Counted from the stretch's first letter, positions 1 to 6,933 are shown. The stretch: DNA of 14,640 bases from DASQUP01 sp035641235 (GCA_035641235.1 DASQUP010000086.1:1-14640), one strand, 5' to 3'. The notes: generated by a model not told the origin, from the sequence alone. Program-made: numbers and translations.

Positions 1-1
1 G

Positions 2-559
2 CTCTCGGATGAGGAGCTACTGAGCAGATTTCTCGCCGGGAACGAGGACGCGTTCACCGAGCTCATGCGGCGTCACGAGGACCGCGTCTTTGCTCTTGCA
101 ATGCGCATGACGGGGAACCGCGCGGACGCACTCGACGCAACACAGGAGACGTTCATCCAAGCCTTCCGGAAAGCGGCCCGATTTAGAGGGGATTCCGCCT
201 TTGGAACGTGGCTGTGGAGGATCGGAATCAATGCGTGCAACGACGTCCTTAGGAAGCGGAAGCGGGCGCCCGTGCCCGAAGAGGAACCGCCGGAGGAACA
301 GTCGGTCGGCGATTCCACCGCGATCGATGAGAGCGTCGTGACGAGACTGGAGTTGAGGGACGCGCTCGCCGAACTCTCAGACGATTACAGGGAGGCCGTC
401 GCCATGCACGACCTCGGAGGGATCCCCTACGAGGAGATCGCACAGCTTACGGGCGTCTCCATTGGGACGGTCAAGTCACGGATCAGCCGGGGGCGCAAAC
501 GACTCGCCCATTTGCTGGAACAGGGGAGCACTCCTCGCACGTCCAAGGATTCGAGATGA
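2..559 (+). CDS. sigM: ECF-type RNA polymerase sigma factor, SigM-like (5' end outside window)
   Basis: Extracytoplasmic-function sigma factor that would direct RNA polymerase to envelope-stress promoters. The reading frame is open from base 2 and encodes LSDEELLSRFLAGNEDAFTEL just before the first in-window ATG (65). That stretch is typical sigma region 2.1, so the ATG at 65 is internal and the true start lies upstream of the window. Region 2 includes the DATQETFIQAFR core-binding segment and the W-RI-IN-C-D helix. Region 4 is the helix-turn-helix near codons 140-165 (YEEIAQLTGVSIGTVKSRISRGRKRL). A loosely conserved acidic linker separates the two, as in two-domain ECF factors. The stop codon overlaps the anti-sigma ATG (ATGA), so the pair is translationally coupled. 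The name SigM is inferred from position (next to trxB, cwlM and the origin) as in mycobacteria. ECF identity is firm; the exact group is not. Confidence 0.9.
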   Translation, partial: LSDEELLSRFLAGNEDAFTELMRRHEDRVFALAMRMTGNRADALDATQETFIQAFRKAARFRGDSAFGTWLWRIGINACNDVLRKRKRAPVPEEEPPEEQSVGDSTAIDESVVTRLELRDALAELSDDYREAVAMHDLGGIPYEEIAQLTGVSIGTVKSRISRGRKRLAHLLEQGSTPRTSKDSR

Positions 560-1527
560 CGGAAATCACCCACGAACGCTGCTCAGAACTGCTCGGCGGA
601 CACCTTCGGGGCGATCTTGGCCCTGAAAACGCTGCTGCGGTCGAAAATCACCTTGCCGGCTGCCAGGAGTGCCGGGCCGAGCTCGCGGGTCTGCGTGCTC
701 TGTCGGCCGAAGACATCGGGCCGCTGGGGGATGACGAGCGCCGCAGCCTCCGGGACGCTGTGCTGCGAGAGGCGCGCCATGCCCCGGCGACCGTGGTCGA
801 GTTCCCGGCGCGCCGATCGTTCTGGGAGCGGCATGCCGGGCAGATCGTGGGCGCCGCCGCGAGCATCGTGGTGGTTCTGTTCGCCGTGCTCGTCTTCCAG
901 GGGCTCGGAGGAGACGATGCCGGCGACGGCGCCGGAGGCGGAGGAGACGATGGTGCCGCAACGGCACAAGACGACTCCGAAGGGGCGGACACCGATGCCG
1001 GGGGCCCACAGCCGGTGTTCGCTTCGGAAAAGTCGTTTGCAGCACTGGCTGACCGCCCAGAAACAGAAGAGGCAAATCAAGGAGAAGTCGCAGAACAAGG
1101 AGAAGAACCGGAATCTGAGCGCAGTCTTGCGGGGATCGAGGCGCGCGACGTATTCACAGAGAACTCGATCACCCGGCTCGGGACATCGGGGCCTGTTTTT
1201 CGCGATTTTGCGGAGGCCTACACCGCCGACGACATCCCGACACTGTCCGAGAGCTTCTTGGACCAACTTGCGTCCGAGGCACCCAACACGGAGGTGGCCG
1301 AGCAGGTTCTCGACTGTAGGGACGAAATAACGGCCGGCGTTCCAGGGCGTCTCCTCCTGCCCACCTATGCGACCGTCGCAGAGTTCAATGGGGAGGAGTC
1401 ACTGATACTCGGTTTCGTTTTACCCGACGCAACCACCGAGGACCTCAGTAGATTCTCGATCTACGTGTGGCCGTTGGGTGACTGCAAGGCCTTCCCGTAC
1501 AACAGCTTCGGCGACATCGGGCCGTAG
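556..1527 (+). CDS. zinc-finger anti-sigma factor, single-pass membrane protein
   Basis: Probable cognate anti-sigma factor that sequesters the upstream ECF sigma at the membrane. Its 323 residues show a cytoplasmic N-terminal zinc-binding anti-sigma domain with the HxxxCxxC signature (His32, Cys36, Cys39). One hydrophobic membrane segment follows at about residues 97-117. Next comes a low-complexity Gly/Asp-rich stretch (118-137) and a Glu/Gln/Ala-rich linker (to about 190). The C-terminal extracytoplasmic domain (about 195-323) I do not recognise; it has two cysteines (253 and 310) that could form a disulfide. The start is well supported: AAGGA at 547-551 region precedes the ATG at close spacing, and the ATG overlaps the sigma stop (ATGA). 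ZAS family and topology are confident. The sensor domain's signal is unknown. Confidence 0.85.
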   Translation: MTEITHERCSELLGGHLRGDLGPENAAAVENHLAGCQECRAELAGLRALSAEDIGPLGDDERRSLRDAVLREARHAPATVVEFPARRSFWERHAGQIVGAAASIVVVLFAVLVFQGLGGDDAGDGAGGGGDDGAATAQDDSEGADTDAGGPQPVFASEKSFAALADRPETEEANQGEVAEQGEEPESERSLAGIEARDVFTENSITRLGTSGPVFRDFAEAYTADDIPTLSESFLDQLASEAPNTEVAEQVLDCRDEITAGVPGRLLLPTYATVAEFNGEESLILGFVLPDATTEDLSRFSIYVWPLGDCKAFPYNSFGDIGP

Positions 1528-1595
1528 GCCTTAGACCCTCCAGTTGGCCGGGGAATCTCGGCACCCTGGCGGCTGTTTTGTAGGGTGTGAGCGCC

Positions 1596-2525
1596 ATGTC
1601 GAACGACGTCAGAAACGTAGTCATCATCGGTTCCGGCCCGGCCGGTCTGACCGCCGCCGTGTACGCCTCCCGTGGCGATCTGAATCCCCTCGTCATCGAG
1701 GGCATCGAAGCAGGGGGCCAGTTGATGCTCACGACGGAGGTCGAGAACTATCCCGGTTTCGTCGACGGGATCATGGGCCCCGAGCTCATGGAGCGCTTCC
1801 GCAAGCAGGCCGCTCGTTTTGGGACCGAGTACCTCACCGACAACGTGACGGCAGTCGATCTGTCACAGCGACCATTCGTCGTTAAAACCGGCGCAGACGA
1901 GATCCGAACGCGGTCGTTGGTCATCGCCACCGGCGCGTCGGCGCGCATGCTCGAGGTTCCCGGAGAACGAACGCTCCTCGGCCACGGCGTCTCAACGTGC
2001 GCGACCTGCGACGGGTTCTTCTTCAAGGAACGGGAGCTGATCGTTGTCGGCGGCGGCGACTCGGCGATGGAGGAAGCGATCTTCCTGACGAAGTTCGCTT
2101 CCAAGGTGACCGTTGTTCACCGGCGCGAGGAACTGCGTGCGTCCAAGATCATGCAGGACCGCGCCAGGGCCAACGAGAAGATCGACTTCATCTGGAACTC
2201 CGTCGTCTCGGAGGTGGTCGGCAACGGCAAGGTCGAAGGCGTCCGCCTGAAGAATGTGGAGACGGGTGAGGAGAGCGAGCTTCCCATCGGCGGCGTGTTC
2301 GTAGCGATCGGGCACATCCCCAACACATCGCTGTTCGAGGAGCAGGTTGATCTATCTGGGGGCTACATCGTCCTTCCGGGCGAGACGACCGAGACCTCCG
2401 TGCCCGGAGTCTTCGCGGCTGGAGATGTTGTCGACTTCCGGTACCGCCAGGCAATAACGGCCGCCGGAATGGGGTGCATGGCGGCTATCGATGCCGAGCG
2501 CTACCTCGAAGCCGCCGGCCACTAG
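1596..2525 (+). CDS. trxB: thioredoxin-disulfide reductase (TrxB)
   Basis: FAD- and NADPH-dependent flavoenzyme that reduces thioredoxin in the cytoplasm. Visible motifs, numbered from the ATG at 1596: N-terminal FAD dinucleotide fold GSGPAGL (about 12-18), the redox pair CATC (Cys135, Cys138), the NADPH-binding GGGDSAMEEA (about 153-162) followed by HRRE, and the C-terminal FAD motif GVFAAGDV with the conserved RQAITAAGMGCMAA. The 309-residue length is normal for low-molecular-weight TrxB. A GTG at 1587 is also in frame and would add three residues. I prefer the ATG because AGGG (1582-1585) is too close to the GTG, and because the ATG places the cysteines at the usual 135/138. In mycobacteria a thioredoxin gene follows at once; here none does, so TrxB's partner must be encoded elsewhere. 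Confidence 0.96.
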   Translation: MSNDVRNVVIIGSGPAGLTAAVYASRGDLNPLVIEGIEAGGQLMLTTEVENYPGFVDGIMGPELMERFRKQAARFGTEYLTDNVTAVDLSQRPFVVKTGADEIRTRSLVIATGASARMLEVPGERTLLGHGVSTCATCDGFFFKERELIVVGGGDSAMEEAIFLTKFASKVTVVHRREELRASKIMQDRARANEKIDFIWNSVVSEVVGNGKVEGVRLKNVETGEESELPIGGVFVAIGHIPNTSLFEEQVDLSGGYIVLPGETTETSVPGVFAAGDVVDFRYRQAITAAGMGCMAAIDAERYLEAAGH

Positions 2526-2585
2526 TCGCTCCGCCTGAGTTGGCAATCAACCACGAAATATCACGGTCAAATGCCATCTGAGCCT

Positions 2586-2613
2586 GCCCGCCAACCCGGC
2601 GGCTCCCGCGGGC
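2586..2613 (+). terminator. possible trxB transcription terminator hairpin
   Basis: Downstream of trxB, GCCCGC (2586-2591) can pair with GCGGGC (2608-2613), and inside it CCGCC (2588-2592) can alternatively pair with GGCGG (2598-2602). There is no run of T after it, so it could only be a non-canonical terminator or an mRNA 3'-end structure. Weak evidence. Confidence 0.25.
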
Positions 2614-2616
2614 GTC

Positions 2617-2648
2617 TATAGATCGAGCGCCGAGATCAACCTCGGCGC
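2617..2648 (+). promoter_or_regulatory. TATAGA -10-like element followed by perfect inverted repeat
   Basis: A -10-like hexamer TATAGA (2617-2622) stands just before a perfect 8-bp inverted repeat, GCGCCGAG (2627-2634) and CTCGGCGC (2641-2648), with a 6-base centre. If transcription began about 7 bases after the hexamer, the repeat would cover the start site. It could then act as an operator or as a 5'-leader hairpin for the M23 peptidase / amidase pair. No convincing -35 element is visible, so the promoter part is tentative; the repeat itself is certain. Confidence 0.35.
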
Positions 2649-2677
2649 CGGGAACATGGGGCGTACTCTCTTTGACG

Positions 2678-3253
2678 ATGCGAACACTTGCCGCCCTTGC
2701 GGTGGTCCTTGCTCTTGCGGCGGGCGAAATACCGGCGGAAGCGACCGGAGAGTGGCTCGGGCCTGTGACGAAGGACGAGATGACCTTCCCCGTCGCGCGC
2801 TCGGACTGGTACTCGGTAATCAACTTCCAGAACGACTGGCACGCCCCTCGCATGAGACTCATCGACGGGCGCTGGCGACAGATCGGCGTTCACGAGGGGA
2901 ACGACATCTTCGCCGAGCCGGGCACGCCGGTACGGGCGATTCTCGCCGGCACCGTCGAGAGGGTCGGGTGGACCTTCTACTCGGGGTGGCGCGCCGGCAT
3001 CCGGGGGACCGATGGCCGGTATTGGTTTTATGCACATTTAAAGGGATTTGCACCAGGAATCCGGCAGGGAGCCGACGTCGAAACCGGAGACGAGCTTGGT
3101 TACGTGGGTAACACCGGATACGGTGCAGAGCCGGGACATTCCGGCGAGTTCACATACCATCTACACGTCGGAATCCAGGAAGCCGGAGGAGCCTGGGTGA
3201 ACCCCTATCCCCTCATGCGGCGTCTCTACCGCGCCGCAGTGAACAAGACATGA
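2678..3253 (+). CDS. secreted M23-family (LytM-like) peptidoglycan endopeptidase
   Basis: Zinc metallopeptidase predicted to cut peptide cross-links of peptidoglycan outside the membrane. From the ATG at 2678 (191 residues) the protein begins with a short hydrophobic signal sequence (about residues 2-17, LAALAVVLALAAG) and a possible cleavage site near PAEA. The LytM/M23 fold follows, with its metal ligands HEGND (His72, Asp76) and HLH (His161, His163). A further histidine, YAHL (His120), matches the catalytic histidine. All active-site residues are present, so it is probably active. A TTG at 2672 in the same frame would add two residues; neither start has a strong ribosome-binding site. The stop overlaps the next gene's ATG by four bases, so the two are probably made together. 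It occupies the position where mycobacteria carry trxC. Confidence 0.85.
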   Translation: MRTLAALAVVLALAAGEIPAEATGEWLGPVTKDEMTFPVARSDWYSVINFQNDWHAPRMRLIDGRWRQIGVHEGNDIFAEPGTPVRAILAGTVERVGWTFYSGWRAGIRGTDGRYWFYAHLKGFAPGIRQGADVETGDELGYVGNTGYGAEPGHSGEFTYHLHVGIQEAGGAWVNPYPLMRRLYRAAVNKT

Positions 3254-4302
3254 GACCACTAATCAGACGAGGCGACCGCTCCCGACAGGTGGCCGACATC
3301 CAGGCGCGCCTTCGCTCACTTGGCTACGAGATCGACGACGACTCGGGAGCCTACGGCGAGGCAACGCTGCGCGCGGTCCGTGCTTTTCAACAGTTCCGCG
3401 GGATCGACAGCGACGGAATCGTGGGTCCCAACACCTGGGCCGAACTGGTGGAGGCGTCCTGGCACCTGGGGGACCGCATCCTCTACATCCGGCACCCGAT
3501 GATGCGTGGTGACGACGTGGCCATACTGCAGGGCCGCCTCAACGCGCTGGGGTTCGACGCAGGTCGCGAAGACGGAATCTTCGGACCGGACACGGCAAAC
3601 GCCGTACGCGCCTTCCAGCGTGAGTATGGGGTCGATGAAGATGCCATCTTCGGGCCCAGCAGCCTTGCCGCCCTGCTGGGTCTCCGCATCGACCGCCCGG
3701 GGACCGCCGCGGCCCTGCGCGAGGAACTACGCATCGCCGAGCATCCCGGACTCCACGACGCCGTGATCATGATCGATCCCGGCCACGGTGGAGATGATCC
3801 CGGTCAACTGGGCCCCAACGGAATCGCTGAGGCCGATGTCTGCTGGGATATCTCGAAGAGGGTCGCGCAGCGCCTTTCCGCTCTGGGCGCGCGAGTGCGG
3901 CTGACGCGAACGGAGGCCGAAGGGCCTGACGAAACGACACGTGCGCGGCGCGCCAACCAGCTCGATGCCGACGTGTTCCTGTCAATCCATCTCAACGCGC
4001 ACGAAGAGGGCACTGCGGATGGCTCGAGCACGTTCTACTTCCGAACCTCGCGTGCGGGGGAGCGACTCGCCGAACTCATTCAGCAACAAATCGTCGAACT
4101 TGGCGTGCGCGATTGCCGGGCCCACCCCCGCTCCTATGCTGTTCTGCGCGAGACCCGGATGCCGGCGGTGTTGATGGAGCCTTGCTTCATAACGAACGCC
4201 GATGCCGAGAAACGACTCGACCAATTCGAATTCCGCGCCGCCATAGCCGACGCTATCGCGGTTGCGCTACGGCATTACTACGAGCCGGTTCCGGCTGTTT
4301 AG
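3250..4302 (+). CDS. cwlM: CwlM-like N-acetylmuramoyl-L-alanine amidase with two PG-binding domains
   Basis: 350-residue protein with two N-terminal PG_binding_1 repeats (about 5-68 and 83-145; both contain the hallmark (A/V)RAFQ and (I/F)xGP) and a C-terminal Amidase_3 domain (about 171-342). The zinc/catalytic residues of the family all appear to be present: His179 in DPGHGG, Glu194, His247 in SIHLNAH, and Glu310 in VLMEPCF. No signal peptide or membrane segment is seen, so it should stay in the cytoplasm. Mycobacterial CwlM, at the same chromosomal position, is such a cytoplasmic protein: it activates MurA after phosphorylation by PknB. This protein is shorter at the C-terminus than I recall for mycobacterial CwlM and lacks a long tail after the amidase domain. 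It overlaps the M23 gene (ATGA) and converges on parB with a 14-base gap. Domain assignment is firm; regulator versus true amidase is open. Confidence 0.87.
   Translation: MRPLIRRGDRSRQVADIQARLRSLGYEIDDDSGAYGEATLRAVRAFQQFRGIDSDGIVGPNTWAELVEASWHLGDRILYIRHPMMRGDDVAILQGRLNALGFDAGREDGIFGPDTANAVRAFQREYGVDEDAIFGPSSLAALLGLRIDRPGTAAALREELRIAEHPGLHDAVIMIDPGHGGDDPGQLGPNGIAEADVCWDISKRVAQRLSALGARVRLTRTEAEGPDETTRARRANQLDADVFLSIHLNAHEEGTADGSSTFYFRTSRAGERLAELIQQQIVELGVRDCRAHPRSYAVLRETRMPAVLMEPCFITNADAEKRLDQFEFRAAIADAIAVALRHYYEPVPAV
4283..4300. terminator. possible terminator hairpin between convergent cwlM and parB
   Basis: AGCCGG (4283-4288), TT, CCGGCT (4291-4296), then GTTT, lying in the last codons of the amidase gene. 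The convergent gap to the parB stop is only 14 bases, so any terminator must lie inside coding sequence. The stem is short and the T run weak. Confidence 0.25.
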
Positions 4303-4316
4303 GTCCGGCAAGAAAC

Positions 4317-5222
4317 TCAGTCGAGTGACGCGTGAATCTCTCGTTCGGCGCGTTCGCCGACGATCTTGTTCAGTAGCCGTTCCAGCTCCTCGAGGGAAAC
4401 GAAGTCGAGCACGATCTTCCCTTTGCGCTGACCCATCTCCACTCGCACCCGCGTCTGCAAGTGATCCGCAAGCGCACGTTGGGCTTCACTGACAAGAGGA
4501 GGGCGCGCCGGCCGCCGCCGATCACTCGAGCCGCCGACGGTCGAGATGTTCTGATACCGGCGCACCAGGTCTTCGGTCTCCCGCACCGACAGACCCTCTT
4601 GCGCTACTCGGCGCGCCAAACGTTCTTGGAATGGGTTTCCCTCGAGGCCGAGCAACGCCTTGCCGTGTCCGGCGGCAAGGCGCTCGTCGATCAACAGCTT
4701 TTGAATGGCAACCGGCAGCTCCAGAAGGCGCAGGGCATTTGTGATTGCAACTCGGCTCCGACCCAACCGATCTGCCAGCACTTGCTGGGTCAGCCCTCCT
4801 TCTTCCAAGAGCTGACGGTAGGCGGCGGCTTCCTCGATCGGGTTGAGGTCCTCGCGATGGAGGTTCTCGACCAGGGCTCGCTCAAGCGACCCCTCTCGGT
4901 CGGTCTCCACCACGACGACCGGGATCGAGCTCAGTCCTGCGCGTTTTGCCGCACGCAAACGCCGTTCGCCAGCGACGAGCTCGAAGCCATCATCTTGGGG
5001 TCGCACGAGCAGCGGCTGCAGCACGCCGAGCTGACGAATCGACGCGGCAAGCTCCTCGAGTGCAGGTTCGTCAAACGAACGTCGCGGCTGGTCGGGGTTC
5101 GGACGAATGCCGTCAACGGGAAGCTCGAGCAGGCCGGTCCCGCGCGACTCCATTTGGCCGGCATCGCCGCCCGGAAGTAGGGCGTCGAGGCCGCGTCCGA
5201 GACCAGATCGCCTCGGCTTCAT
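4317..5222 (-). CDS. parB: chromosome partitioning protein ParB
   Basis: CTP-dependent DNA clamp that loads at parS, spreads, and with ParA segregates the origin. The 301-residue protein opens with the ParA-contacting RSGLGRGLDALL (about 5-16). The N-terminal CTPase domain follows, with RPNPDQPRR (about 40-48) and the GERRLRA motif (85-91), then ENLHREDLNPIEEA (119-132). The helix-turn-helix that reads parS is at about 143-165 (LTQQVLADRLGRSRVAITNAL), and a C-terminal dimerisation domain ends the protein. A longer frame to 5267 exists. I chose the ATG at 5222 because GAAGGGAG sits about 6 bases upstream, the start overlaps the parA stop as ATGA, and the protein then begins at the conserved ParB N-terminus. 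It is translationally coupled to parA. Confidence 0.95.
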   Translation of the reverse strand: MKPRRSGLGRGLDALLPGGDAGQMESRGTGLLELPVDGIRPNPDQPRRSFDEPALEELAASIRQLGVLQPLLVRPQDDGFELVAGERRLRAAKRAGLSSIPVVVVETDREGSLERALVENLHREDLNPIEEAAAYRQLLEEGGLTQQVLADRLGRSRVAITNALRLLELPVAIQKLLIDERLAAGHGKALLGLEGNPFQERLARRVAQEGLSVRETEDLVRRYQNISTVGGSSDRRRPARPPLVSEAQRALADHLQTRVRVEMGQRKGKIVLDFVSLEELERLLNKIVGERAEREIHASLD

Positions 5223-6286
5223 CGTTGTCTCCCTTCGTCTTGATGCCATGGCGCCTGCCGAGGCCATGCATGGTCGAGACCCGCCGGCTCCGGAGCCACC
5301 GTGCCGTACCCCCGGCCACCGGGCCCGGGCACCGCCACGCGCGCGGGAGAGCCTTCGGTGGCTCCGTCCTCGCCGGTCGCGCCGTTGGGCTCAGTGCGGG
5401 GGTCCACCCTCGACTCCGCGGAATCGGCGGGGGGAGGTGGTGGGGGCGGATGGACCTCGAGGCCGTAGCGAGCCTCCACCTCTGTGGCGAGCAGCCGGTA
5501 TGTGATCGCACCACGTGAGGACGGATCCAGCGTCAGCACCGGCTCTCCGAAGCTCGGTGCCTCCGACAGTCTCACGCTGCGCGGGATGACCGTGCCGAAC
5601 ACGAGGTCGGGGAAGTGCGACCTGATCTCCTCGGCTACCTGCCCGGCCAGTTTCGTTCGGGCGTCGTACATGGTCAGAAGGAAGCCCGAGATGCGGAGTT
5701 CCGGGTTTAATGCGCGCCGAACCCGCTCGGCGGTACCGAGCAACTGCCCCAGCCCCTCCAGCGCGTAGTACTCACATTGAACGGGGACGATCAGATCGTG
5801 CGCCGCGGCCAGCGCGTTCAACGTTAGGAGCCCCAAGGACGGCGGGCAATCGACAAAGACGAGCTCGTAGCTTCCTCCCGCCCCTCCGAGCGCTTCGGCG
5901 AGCTTCTTCTCCCGGGAGATAGACCCCACGAGCTCAACCTCGGCACCGGCAAGATCCGGCGACGCGGGCACCAGGTCCAGGTTTTCGATTGCAGTCGAGA
6001 CGACTACCTTCTCGAGGGGCGCGTCGCCAAGCAGCAGGTCATAACTCGAGAGCTCGGCCGTTCGGTGGTCGAAGCCCAGACCGGTGGTGGCGTTCGATTG
6101 CGGGTCGATATCCACCACCAGAATCCGATGTCCCCTCAGGGCCAGCGCCGCTGCCAGGTTGACCGACGTCGTGGTCTTCCCGACGCCCCCCTTCTGATTG
6201 GCGACGCACACTGTTCGTCCCACCCCGCCAACGATGGGGCGCGCCTCCAGCAACTTCCATTCTCTGGTAACGACCACTGGTTCCAT
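5219..6286 (-). CDS. parA: chromosome partitioning ATPase ParA (with long C-terminal tail)
   Basis: Deviant Walker-A ATPase that forms a nucleoid-bound gradient used by ParB-parS complexes. Motifs: deviant Walker A KGGVGKTT (32-39), Walker A' DIDPQ (59-63), Walker B VFVDCPPSLG (144-153), and the conserved RSVRLSEAPSFG (236-247). An N-terminal extension of about 20 residues precedes the P-loop, as in several actinobacterial ParAs. The catalytic fold ends near residue 275; a tail of about 75 residues follows, starting with seven prolines (280-286) and rich in Gly, Ala, Glu and Arg, which usual ParA proteins lack. The tail is in frame up to the stop that overlaps the parB ATG, so it is not an obvious frameshift. 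Start at ATG 6286 with GGGTGATT upstream. It is the sixth-to-seventh gene of the leftward series, downstream of rsmG. Confidence 0.95.
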   Translation of the reverse strand: MEPVVVTREWKLLEARPIVGGVGRTVCVANQKGGVGKTTTSVNLAAALALRGHRILVVDIDPQSNATTGLGFDHRTAELSSYDLLLGDAPLEKVVVSTAIENLDLVPASPDLAGAEVELVGSISREKKLAEALGGAGGSYELVFVDCPPSLGLLTLNALAAAHDLIVPVQCEYYALEGLGQLLGTAERVRRALNPELRISGFLLTMYDARTKLAGQVAEEIRSHFPDLVFGTVIPRSVRLSEAPSFGEPVLTLDPSSRGAITYRLLATEVEARYGLEVHPPPPPPPADSAESRVDPRTEPNGATGEDGATEGSPARVAVPGPGGRGYGTVAPEPAGLDHAWPRQAPWHQDEGRQR

Positions 6287-6298
6287 TTACCAATCACC

Positions 6299-6343
6299 CG
6301 GACTGAGTGTCCGAAAACGATGGGAATGCCTCTTTCGGAGGCA
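6299..6343 (-). other. two tandem hairpins between rsmG and parA
   Basis: The 61-base gap between the rsmG stop and the parA start contains two perfect inverted repeats. TGCCTC (6327-6332)/GAGGCA (6338-6343) has a 5-base loop, and CGGAC (6299-6303)/GTCCG (6309-6313) also has a 5-base loop. In the parA mRNA they would form two small stem-loops just ahead of the ribosome-binding site. Neither has a T run on the - strand. They could moderate read-through from rsmG or parA translation; this is inference. Confidence 0.4.
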
Positions 6344-6347
6344 GGTT

Positions 6348-6881
6348 TTAATCGGCTCGGACTATAGCAATGCCGGGTGCGAATTCCTCGGAGTTGGGTG
6401 GCATTTTGGCACCAGCTCCCAGGTACACGGCTGCTGTACCGCCGGACGCCACAAGGGGAAGGATCAGCTTCAGCGCCTCCACCGGGGGCGCGAGGGCACG
6501 GGCGACGGCGAATGGGTGGGCGGCGGCATAGCGCGGATCGTCCGCCGCCTGCTCCGCGGTGATCGCCACGACCTCTCCGGCGAGGCCCAGGCGGCGAAGA
6601 CACTCCTCCAAGAACGCGGCGCGCCGCCTGCGGGGCTCAATCAGCCTCACGTATCGACCGGAGGCAATCGCGAGCGGAACCCCAGGGAGGCCGGCGCCGG
6701 ATCCAACATCCGCGAACGGGCCGGCCGGCGATCCCTCCAGAAGCGGCAGCACTCTTAGGGCGTCTGAAATATGACGCTCGTCGAACCGATCGATGTCGCC
6801 GGGAGAGACGAGATCCAACCTGGGGGCCCATTGTTTGACGATTTCGCGGTAGGTACCGAAAGCGTCCGGATGGTCGGCCAT
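6348..6881 (-). CDS. rsmG: 16S rRNA (guanine527-N7)-methyltransferase RsmG (GidB)
   Basis: SAM-dependent methyltransferase that methylates N7 of G527 in 16S rRNA; loss in other bacteria gives low-level streptomycin resistance. The protein has 177 residues, somewhat short for the family. It shows the N-terminal helix with (R)LDLVSP and the HISDAL segment (about 20-42). The SAM-binding glycine-rich loop is ADVGSGAGLPGVPLA (57-71), followed by the acidic/basic strand IEPRRRRAAFLEE (81-93) and the ARAL-PPVEAL motif (about 127-137). The C-terminus after the last strand (YLGAGAK) is abbreviated. An in-frame TAG lies two codons before the ATG at 6881, so no longer start is possible. There is no clear ribosome-binding site. 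A degenerate parS-like sequence overlaps the start codon. Confidence 0.92.
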   Translation of the reverse strand: MADHPDAFGTYREIVKQWAPRLDLVSPGDIDRFDERHISDALRVLPLLEGSPAGPFADVGSGAGLPGVPLAIASGRYVRLIEPRRRRAAFLEECLRRLGLAGEVVAITAEQAADDPRYAAAHPFAVARALAPPVEALKLILPLVASGGTAAVYLGAGAKMPPNSEEFAPGIAIVRAD

Positions 6882-6896
6882 GTTCTACGGGAAACG
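6881..6896. promoter_or_regulatory. candidate degenerate parS (ParB-binding) site
   Basis: TGTTCTACGGGAAACG matches the near-universal parS palindrome TGTTTCACGTGAAACA at 12 of 16 positions, keeping the TGTT and GAAAC outer parts but losing central CACGTG symmetry. It begins at the first base of the rsmG start codon, next to the parAB genes. Known parS sites usually keep 14-16 matches, so binding would be weak at best. Confidence 0.3.
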
Positions 6897-6933
6897 TGCC
6901 TCTACCAGGTACTTCGCTGGAGAAGCCCCGGTG

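Noticed and set aside
617..1330. 237-codon open frame overlapping the anti-sigma gene
   Set aside because: Shadow frame of a high-GC gene: no homology-like motifs, very basic composition, wholly inside a gene with clear domains.
4461..5180. 239-codon + strand frame opposite parB
   Set aside because: Antisense shadow; parB is well supported on the other strand and no promoter or ribosome-binding site was seen.
5507..5522. CACGTG core inside parA as a parS site
   Set aside because: Flanking arms do not match parS; a six-base palindrome is expected by chance.
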